Source: Saccoglossus kowalevskii
Taxonomy: Eukaryota > Hemichordata > Enteropneusta > Harrimaniidae
Direction of reading: 5' to 3'
DNA length: 16,649 bases
NCBI RefSeq assembly: GCF_000003605.2
Contig: NW_003152252.1
Coordinates: 629,914 to 646,562 of the forward strand
A program made the position numbers and the translations under genes. Positions 1 to 10,452 of this stretch are shown piece after piece; the stretch's first letter is position 1; each line of letters opens with the position of its first letter. The notes under the pieces are model-generated. The model did not search any database. It was not told where the DNA came from and was given only the letters and a program-made list of their open reading frames with translations.

Positions 1-407
1 ACTAACTGTTAATGTTGGAAATTCTCTCTCTATATATAAATTTTCATATGATGACAAACTTGGGACGTAATCCTGATTACAATGATGTTAAACACGTCTG
101 ATGCAAATTTAGTGTGGTGTTTCAACAAGTCATTATTTATAATTTACCAAAATAGTTTAAATTTAATAACTCAACTTTTTTTCTCTTGAGACTTGAGATC
201 ATGTTTAATATGGAGAAATATCCACTGAAATACTTAGCTTTGTTGTGAAAATGGTAAAAAAGTTTTTCCAAATTTTGCAATCCTGTGAAATTGATAAAAC
301 TTTGTAGCATTTGAAAAACGTTGTCTTCAAAATTAGCAAATCATGGATATTCATAACACAACACTGAAAGCTGTTTACAGTATAATAATATAACTGTTTT
401 GTTATAG
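1..407 (+). other. VCP: VCP intron (3' part) hosting snoRNA copy 1
   Basis: This intronic sequence runs from the window edge to acceptor TTATAG at 402-407. Apart from the snoRNA at 38-110 it is AT-rich with stop codons in every frame, and nothing else is recognisable. A minus-strand open frame across 205-522 is antisense to the exon and is not a gene. Confidence 0.8.
38..110 (+). ncRNA. SNORD82-like: Intronic C/D-box snoRNA, U82/SNORD82-like, copy 1
   Basis: Box C ATGATGA is at 48-54, box D' CTGA at 73-76, a C'-like TGATGTT at 83-89 and box D CTGA at 98-101. Flanks 38-46 and 102-110 can form a 9-position terminal stem with one mismatch. The 11 nt before D' (62-72, GGGACGTAATC) are complementary to GAUUACGUCCC near the 3' end of animal 18S rRNA. 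The D'+5 rule places the 2'-O-methyl on the A equivalent to human 18S A1678, the site assigned to SNORD82. It lies in a VCP intron on the host strand and was probably released from the spliced intron by trimming. Box and guide match are seen directly; the target sequence is from memory. Confidence 0.87.
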
Positions 408-3199
<2,792 letters not shown>

Positions 3200-4240
3200 A
3201 AACAAATTTTTGCTGTACCTTCTCTCTAAATTATTGTTATATCAGACCCAGGTATAAATTGTTTATGTTTCACTTGACAGCTTGAAAACAATTTTATAAA
3301 CCTCACTGTTATGGGCTTCTTCCAGCCACTTGTGTAAAAACAATGCCTTGCATTCAAATTAATTCCTCACATGAAATGCCCCTCCCCCTCCAGTCAGTGG
3401 TTGCAAATCTACATGCAAGTTCCCAAACGAGAGGCACTTGAAATCATTGATTTAAACCAAACCAATACACACATTTACTGTTTTCGTTATTTTTTTTTAA
3501 AAGTTCTTGCTTTTGTTTAAAGACAATTCTTGCTAAGTCAATGGATCATTAAATATATTTTTGCAAATTTCCTGCAGATGTTTTGTAGTTTAGATTTAAC
3601 TAAAAGGGTAAGTTATAAGCACAGTGGTTAAAGATACAAATTGACATGTGTGTGCATTGTTGTCTTGGTAATCTTCTTAAGCAGCTGTCAATTTGTGATA
3701 CCGGTAACAAGTACTGAAGTTTCCTGTGTCATTTGATAAATACTTGTTTGTTTCCTGTACTTGTGATTATTTTTATAGATCGCTTGTTCAGTTCAACAGT
3801 ATGGAATTCCCCAAGATTATTTAATGAAATGTCATAAAATTTTAATGTTTCCACAGGTTTTCTTCTGTAAAAAAATGTCTTAGTGTTTTGTTCAACCAAA
3901 GTATGAAAATTAAATTTCAAAAAGTGATTGAATAAAAATGAAAAACAAATATTTGGGATGTTTATCAAAACTGGGTGTACATTTGGAAGTAGCATTTTTT
4001 TCATGTTATTGAGAAGATTTTGTCGATTGAAACAATATTAAAATTGACTTTGTAGCAATGTCGGCTTGTATTGTCCTTTTCTATAAAAGTCATCTTAATT
4101 AACTAATTATATTAAAGATCTTAAAGTTTCTGTAAATTATTTGATTTTGTAGGAATGATTAGAATTTCTAGTTTTTACAGACATTGTATTGAAGTCTGGC
4201 AACATTTCAATTCGTGACATTAGTTTCACAATAAAGAAAA
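3200..4240 (+). other. VCP: Probable VCP 3' UTR with candidate poly(A) signals
   Basis: Sequence after the TAA stop has no coding potential. AATAAA hexamers occur at 3931-3936 and 4230-4235. Either could set the transcript end, giving a 3' UTR of roughly 0.75-1.05 kb. The choice is inference, as no transcript evidence is available here. Confidence 0.45.
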
Positions 4241-4499
4241 TCCCTTCCAGATGACACCAACCAGTTGTCCACGTTTTACATTTATTTATTGCAAGTTTGT
4301 CTGAAGTGAAGTTTGCTCAGCCTGGAGCTAACATGATTCCCTCTCATTTATGGTGTTGTGGTAATAACAGCCAAGCAAGACTAGAACACCTGAAGAGAGT
4401 CCTGAAAATCCTAATTTCAGATGAAGGTTATTCCATGAACATGATTACTGGAGTGCAATCTTCCACTTTGAGAGACTTTTTTTACATTTATTGGTAGGG

Positions 4500-4620
4500 C
4501 TCCGGTATTACAGCCCGGTTTTTTAGTCCGCTGTCATTGCAGATGTTATTGCGGAGCTGTTGGTATGGGGGTCTCTCCGGTGTCGCGCGTCCCGCATCCC
4601 GCATGAAGTTTTTCTTTAAA
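4500..4620. repeat. CpG-rich patch, probable repeat fragment
   Basis: This short segment is much richer in G, C and CpG than its surroundings (runs such as CCGGTGTCGCGCGTCCCGC around 4578-4596). It abuts the tandem repeat that begins near 4635. The abrupt composition change suggests an inserted repeat fragment. No protein family is recognised in any frame. Confidence 0.4.
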
Positions 4621-4634
4621 CGACTTCTTCAAAA

Positions 4635-4908
4635 GTACTTGACCAATTACATTCATATTTGTACCACAGGTACTTGGGGTGGTCCTCTGTCAGATTTGTT
4701 AAATTCGTGTCAAAATATGCAAATTTGGATTTTAAGTGAATATTTTTGGTAAAAAATGTTATTTTCGGCAACTAGTTCTAAACTGCAAGTCCAATTGCTT
4801 TCATATTTGCAGCAAAGATGCGTGGGGTGGTCCTCTGTCAGATTTGTGTCAAAATATGCAAATTTGGATTTTTAGTGAATATTTTTGTTATTTTCAACAA
4901 CTAGTTCG
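4635..4908. repeat. Two-unit imperfect tandem repeat
   Basis: Two related units sit head to tail, about 4635-4778 and 4784-4908. GGGGTGGTCCTCTGTCAGAT recurs at 4676 and 4824 (offset 148). TTTTCGGCAACTAGTTC at 4762 matches TTTTCAACAACTAGTTC at 4891 (offset 129). Unit 2 is therefore about 19 nt shorter inside. Open frames through it are short and unlike any family I know, so it is treated as non-coding. Confidence 0.75.
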
Positions 4909-6029
4909 AAACAGTTGACCACAATGCCATTTTACCAATTCTTGTTTCATGATAATGAAGACAGTGGAGCTATTTCGACCGTTGGGTCGCTTGTTTAGAT
5001 TAGTAGTGTTTGGTGGATGGTATAATGCCAGTCAGTTGGCTAATGATAGTCGTGCATTGGAACACAAGATTTTTTTTTGTGTCACCCTATTTACATATTC
5101 TGAGGCCCACATTCACAATCCTTCCATTTATTTCATCTCTGGTATTTGATATTAATTTACTTAACGGGAGATGCTAGTGGGTAAACAATAGGGCTTGAAG
5201 TTGCCCTCATTGCAGTACCCGGTATCAAGATTTGTTTTTCTTCACATTGAATCATCATTTTACACAGAAATTCAGTAATGGAATTTCTACCTACTTGTTT
5301 ACATCTCCCTGGCACAATGACATGTCCCAAATTTAGCTGCATCTTAAGCCAATTAGTTGGTATATTGCTGATTTGTTGTACCGTCCATTGTGACAAGAGT
5401 AAGAAATGAAACTAGTTGCTCATCATTACACATGAATGTATTGGGTATTTCTTTTCAGCTCATCACTACGTTTGACTAAACTAGTTTTAGAATCAAGCTT
5501 GGGGCTTGGTGGGAATTCCTGTGTCAATGGTTCCCTATTGCATAAACCAACTTGCTGGACTTGTTTCATTAAAAATAGCTACATGTATTATCAAAAAGCT
5601 ATGTATAAAGTGGAGAGTGTACGAATTAGAATAATTAATGTAAAATTATAATCTAAGGGCCTGGAAAGAACTCGTGTGCTGCAGATTTTGGAGGCATGAA
5701 GTACAAATAAGGAATACCGTATTTACTATATTTTTACAGGTAGCACATGTGCTTCTATTAGAGCAAATACAGCATTTATATAACAAGGCAATGATCAGGT
5801 TCCAAGTAGCTATGGTTTAACAATTATAAATATCCAATGAAATGACCATATATGATGACTTGATATTTTGGTCATGCATCTTGTCAGACAAAATTATTGA
5901 ACGAGTTGCACGTTCCTATCTGCAACAGTATTTAAAGTTTTACAGTGGTGCATATTATTGTGGTCACATGACATGACCATATATAGTTGTCTGAAACATT
6001 AGTCATCTTGCATTGATTTCAATCGAGCA
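4909..6029. other. Intergenic DNA, no recognisable gene
   Basis: This AT-rich DNA lies between the VCP 3' end and the dispersed repeat modules. Only short open frames occur (60-80 codons), without splice context, family motifs or coding-like composition. Confidence 0.6.
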
Positions 6030-6190
6030 TTACTTAAGTCGCATTATCCCAGAGCATCAATGTATCAAGTTTTGTAATCTATTGAATAGTTCTTCAGAAA
6101 AGGCTTAATTAATATGCACAAATTTCAACCAATAACTAATCAGGCCTGAGCATTATCTGGTTCTTGAGACATCAGTGGCACATGCACACA
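6030..6190. repeat. Dispersed repeat module, diverged copy
   Basis: Phrases such as CAGAGCATCAATGTATCAAG, AATATGCACAAATTTCAACC and GGTTCTTGAGACATCAGTGG recur in related form at 6960-7345 and 11085-11580. The family is not identified. This copy is the most diverged of the three. Confidence 0.5.
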
Positions 6191-6959
6191 GATGCACTAA
6201 CTTCAAAAACTTGCATTGCCTAAAATGTAGATCCAGTTGATCTTGGCTATGTGTACCTCAAAATTAGAAAACCAATTGGAGTTGACCCTGGATGCAAAAG
6301 ACAGCAAAGATCTTGTGAGAGGAGCATTTGTTTTTGCCCCTCTATGGGCTATGAAATGATCTCTCCATTACTGCATGTTTCTAAGATTTTCCGTTGTCTT
6401 AAAAAAATAAAATACAAGAAATCTATAATTCTGAAATACAACATCAATATCTTATCCTCCGTGATAAAATGAACCAGATTTTGATCATGCATAGAAAAAT
6501 GTTGAAATTTCCTTGACGCGTACATTCAATGTTCTTTGGTGAGTGTCATTTGGTTTTTAGATCATATTTAAAATGAATGACTACTTGCCATTTTAATGAA
6601 AGCTGTTGTAGAGATGTATTCAACAGTAATGACACACTCCTATAGGCTGTTGCACTGACGCATTTTCAGTTTTGCCAACTGGTATGCGAATGTCCGATAA
6701 CAAATTTTGTTCACTGATAGGCACTAGCTCACGATCTGCTGTGACAATTTTTATTAAAAGAACATTTCCTTTGTCATTGGTGCCAATTTGAAATGGCTAT
6801 CATCCAAATGTGGACACTAAGCATAGCATATACGCTATATGCCGACATTGCACATTAAATCAATAAAAACTATGTAGAAGCGTATTGGAGGTTCATTTAA
6901 AATTAATTCAAGATATTTACCTTTCAATGGTTTGCAATCTGATTTATCCAGTGCACCTC

Positions 6960-7345
6960 TACTACAAGTTAAATTTTAATCTGATTTTTTGAGATATCAT
7001 AAATTTGCTAATGAAAATTAGATAACATGCATTTTCTTCAACATGAAACTAATCATGTCTTTGAATTACGATACCCCAGAGCATCTAGGTACCAAGTTTC
7101 AATGAAATCGGATGAGTAGTTTTTGAGATATCAGTGAAAATGGCAAAAATGTACTATTATGCAAATTAAGTAATTAAAATGCACATATTTCAATCCAAAA
7201 CTTATCAGGTGAATGCATTGGCACCAGGCCCCTATGTACCAAGTTTCATTGAAATCTGACCAGTGGTTCTTGAGATATCTGCTGAACAGACACACATACA
7301 TGGTAACTGCAAGGACTCCCATTGCGTACACAGGAGATAGTTAAG
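6960..7345. repeat. Dispersed repeat with repeated internal modules
   Basis: Related modules of about 100-150 nt follow one another: TACCAAGTTTCAATGAAATC near 7090 and TACCAAGTTTCATTGAAATC near 7238. Each is followed by a TTGAGATATC phrase. Inter-module sequence (TATGCAAATTAAGTAATTAA) is also shared in style. The end phrase GGTAACTGCAAGGACTCCCA resembles GGTAACCGCAAAGACCCCCA near 11536. It is probably a non-autonomous mobile element or satellite-like dispersed repeat; no coding region was seen. Confidence 0.6.
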
Positions 7346-7361
7346 GGTTGCATCAAGGTCT

Positions 7362-7373
7362 CCAGAGGGCGCC
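7362..7373 (+). promoter_or_regulatory. CTCF-like motif CCAGAGGGCGCC
   Basis: The sequence resembles the bilaterian CTCF core (AGRKGGCGC). It lies in the intergenic space between the convergent VCP and RNF170 genes, beside the end of a repeat module. Binding is inference, since the same string may simply belong to a repeat family. Confidence 0.3.
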
Positions 7374-7816
7374 ATCTATTGAAATCAAGTTTTGTCAATC
7401 TAACCTTGGGGATTACAGTACAAGACAACTTGCCATCCTGAAAGGCGAAGCCTATCACTGATAATTTCATGTGTCAATTCTTATAATAGTGTACATCTTA
7501 ATTTTTCTACAGTCCCAATCACACGACAGATTTCAATGAAATGCCTTGTGTTATGTCACAATATTTTGGTAAGATTTACCCCGGTAGTCATCTTTAAACA
7601 AGAAATATACAAATTCAGAACATGTTCATGAATATGTAATAACAAAACAATGTCAATTACTATGCACACATGTAAATATGAATCTATATTAATTTTAATC
7701 AAAAAACAGACAGGGACTATATCATGACTTGTTCAAAATGTTCTGCATGTAGTCTGGTTCACACAACTGATTTTTCAGTGTACATGAATCACTGAAAAAA
7801 ATTGCACTTGGCTGAA

Positions 7817-7889
7817 TACTGTAAAATACTTTATTTTAGCTGAGAAGACTTTAAATTAATTCCAATCGAAAATTAAGTATTTTACAGTA
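7817..7889. mobile_element. Short TA-flanked inverted-repeat element (MITE-like), 73 bp
   Basis: The left end TACTGTAAAATACTT (7817-7831) is the exact reverse complement of the right end AAGTATTTTACAGTA (7875-7889). A TA on each outer side fits a Tc1/mariner-type target duplication. The interior shares GGAATTAATTT and AAAGTCTTCTC-like phrases (minus strand) with the longer element at 12168-12369, so this looks like an internally deleted relative. Confidence 0.65.
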
Positions 7890-8272
7890 CTCTATTTGTA
7901 TTCTTTATTACCCCAGTAATTGACTACTACTGTACACGCATGAAGTAGCCAGCTGCTATAACTTCTAGGCAAAGCAGCATGAAACAGTACATGTAGTTGA
8001 TAAAATTTAGTTTATTCAAAATAAAGTATATCACCAAAGAATTTATAAAAAAAACATGTCATCAAAAATGATGGGCATAAGGTGATCAACAGAAATGACA
8101 GAAAAAATAAATTATCTCAAACTGAATGCAACTAAGGCAAAATAACTACAATGTACATGTAGAAGCTGCATCAAAACTGATCTGATAATCTCAAATAAAC
8201 CTTTCAAGCAAAACCTACTCAGTATGAAACACCTTTTATCATGCTATAACCCCTACTAAGCTTAGATAATGG
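7890..8272. other. Intergenic DNA, nothing recognised
   Basis: This AT-rich stretch has palindromic TACATGTA strings near 7988 and 8153. No open frame of note and no RNA-gene signature were seen on either strand. Confidence 0.5.
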
Positions 8273-8655
8273 TTGATGCCAAACACATGTACCCTGGTAC
8301 TTTTCTTTACAGAATGAACCAGGATAAATGAGGTCTTGAAGACTTGATTATCTTAATAGAAAAACTTTAGTAGAAAAATGTATTTTAATACAATGATATA
8401 TTTCAATTAATATGATTACGCAAGCCATCACTAAATACCACGAAATGTAGTTCTATATATAGTTGCTTTTTTAAAGCGGGAATTGTCTCTCTCCAGCTAC
8501 ATGTTCATATCTTCTATACAGCAAATACAAATTGTTTAGAACGTTTCTATCTAAATGCATGCATAGCTGCATGGTCCGTTGTTGTGAATTGAAGACATTC
8601 AGTAAGAATGCTAATGAGTGTCTTCTGGTTCCCTGATCTCAAAATAGCCGATGGC
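8273..8655. repeat. 383-bp direct repeat, copy A
   Basis: It runs from TTGATGCCAAACACATGTAC to AAAATAGCCGATGGCC and recurs with the same net length at 10653-11035, a constant offset of 2380. By eye the copies are well over 90 percent identical, with a few substitutions and two compensating small indels. No terminal inverted repeats or open frame were seen. Copy A lies downstream of RNF170 and copy B in its last intron. Confidence 0.85.
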
Positions 8656-9512
8656 CTTAGTCGCGTTAGGGACCACAGATAATTATACGTGCACAGCAAA
8701 TGTAATGTCTTCCTTTGGAGGCGGGGAGTGAGTGGTCGAAGAGATTATGTTTACCATGTGCACATTTTCATTATCCATGAACCCTTTAATAAAGGCAAAT
8801 AATAATTCAAGTAAATATGTTCATAACTCTTGGTACATCACATATTGAAACCTAGATTAAAGCTACATTGTTTCTAGGTTTGCTCTGCAGTACGCTGCTG
8901 TACAAGTGATCATAAAATTATTTACCATTATTAATAAGAGACCTCATCTTGAAACCAGCCCAAATCTAACAAAACTAGATCTGAACTGGACTGGATTCAT
9001 GGTGTCACCCATATTGTAAATATCTGTAAATTAACCACATTTTAATATCACTTGTATATACGCGTGTTGTAGTATAGCACCTATTCATGATCACTATTAG
9101 AAGATATTTAGCATCGTGCCGCTTCAAAAAACTTTACTCCATTATTTGGCATGTATCATTATTAAAACAATCAACATGCTGTATTTTATTAGTCATGCAT
9201 GTCTGACCTGCACTTTTCAAACTTGGCGGAGACTGTAATAATATACTGTAAAATGATTTAATATTTGTGAGAGAGAAAAAAATGTAAAATTCAGTCCTCA
9301 TTAACTCCCTTAAGATCATCAAATTGTTAAACATGTATAGTGATTTACAATAAAACTCGTTGACATTGAACCCTGTTCAAACGAGAAATCTGCCCAAAGC
9401 ATCCCTGTGAAAACTGGCAACCTGTGCTAACTTAAACAAGTAAATCCATCTGAAAAAAATCATTTTTCATAGACTTGCTAGACTAAAATTGCACTCTGCG
9501 ACTATTTATAGT
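8656..9512. other. Intergenic or distal 3' UTR DNA of RNF170, nothing recognised
   Basis: This AT-rich DNA has no supported gene. A solitary TACTGTAAAATGATTTAATA near 9244 resembles one end of the TA-flanked inverted-repeat family, without a partner end nearby. Confidence 0.45.
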
Positions 9513-10179
9513 TTTATTTGGGTATTATAAGACATGTACAAGATATATATAACTTTTTGTAACTGGAAGAAATCTTGAGATCAAAAGTGACATACAAATG
9601 TACATTTATCCCTGGTGATCTTTCCTGTGTTTTTCCTGATATTCCAAGAATATAGAATTTAGTGATTTAGAAAATGGGTGAGAAAAATGCTTTAAAAAGG
9701 TTGCTTACAAGAAAATACAACTATACAGGTTTTTTCCACAAATAATACTAAGCAGAGTGGGAATGTATGATTACAGTTTATGTTATTACTCACACCATAG
9801 CACTCAGATTAGGCAATGTACATAGTAAATTATTGAACATTGAAAAAAAGTTTCTGGTAAAAAATTTGTTTCAAAAAATGAGGTGGTTATTTTTTTGTCG
9901 TTGATATAATATTTGACGGCGCACAGATTTTGTAGGTTTAATAAATTCATCAACAGAGGGCGCTGATATAAGACTTTTTTTGTTGTTGGCACGCATGCTG
10001 ACTCTCTTCTCCTGGCCTTACGTAATACCTGCTATTATAGCACATGTCCTGAATTTGTGCTTACTTTGTCAACAAATATATGCGACTAACATTCAATTCC
10101 CTGACTTCCCTGTCTACAATGCATCTTAGTCAGTAGCCCTTGTAGATTGAAAAACTTCCAATTTCAATATTGAACCACG
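9513..10179 (-). other. RNF170: Probable RNF170 3' UTR
   Basis: Sequence after the RNF170 stop on the minus strand is non-coding. The first AATAAA on the minus strand that I found downstream of the stop is at 9513-9518 (TTTATT on the plus strand). That gives a 3' UTR of about 0.67 kb. The true end is uncertain. Confidence 0.35.
9954..9964 (+). promoter_or_regulatory. CTCF-like motif CAGAGGGCGCT
   Basis: This second AGAGGGCGC core has the same orientation as the one at 7362-7373. It lies about 215 nt beyond the RNF170 stop codon, inside the presumed 3' UTR. It could be a CTCF-type site or a repeat remnant. Confidence 0.3.
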
Positions 10180-10452
10180 TTACGCATTCTGTGCACGATT
10201 TGTAACAATATTTCTATAAATAATGGATACATAAATCAAAAGTAGAAGTAGAACAAACAAATCATCCATGAAACCCAACACGCCAAACACAGCTTCCGGA
10301 ATGATGTCCAACGGTGAGATGAAGTAAAGCAGGGCCGCCAGAAAGCAGAGAAGTATACGTAATCTAAACATCCAAACAAGTCCACCCAATGAGAAAAATT
10401 CGCCCCATGCATGACGTAATAATGTTGGTAGATCACGGATATAATCCATAAA
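10180..10452 (-). CDS. RNF170: RNF170 terminal exon: DUF1232 membrane region
   Basis: The exon has acceptor TATAG and 90 codons plus TAA. It begins [16 protein letters not shown] and continues with two hydrophobic stretches, separated by the [20 protein letters not shown] loop that defines DUF1232. It ends in a short polar tail, NRAQNA. In human RNF170 this region anchors the protein in the ER membrane. Length and motif order match the vertebrate protein. Confidence 0.96.
   Translation of the reverse strand, partial: FMDYIRDLPTLLRHAWGEFFSLGGLVWMFRLRILLCFLAALLYFISPLDIIPEAVFGVLGFMDDLFVLLLLLIYVSIIYRNIVTNRAQNA

Noticed and set aside
4297-4497. Plus-strand frame of 66 codons just after the VCP poly(A) region
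   Set aside because: It has no recognised domain, no splice sites with matching phase and no neighbouring exon; it is probably chance.
4537-5149. Three short plus-strand frames
   Set aside because: Two fall in the CpG-rich patch and tandem repeat and reflect its repetition. The third is isolated with no family similarity.
5851-5890. TGATGA near a possible box C in the intergenic region
   Set aside because: No box D at a suitable distance, no terminal stem and no guide match; unlike the two VCP snoRNAs.
7131-7470. Minus-strand frames of 66 and 74 codons
   Set aside because: They lie in the dispersed repeat block and read through repeat sequence in two overlapping frames, with no conserved motif.
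10236-10436. Second minus-strand frame over the RNF170 terminal exon
   Set aside because: It is an overlapping frame; the other frame carries the DUF1232 motif and the correct splice phase.
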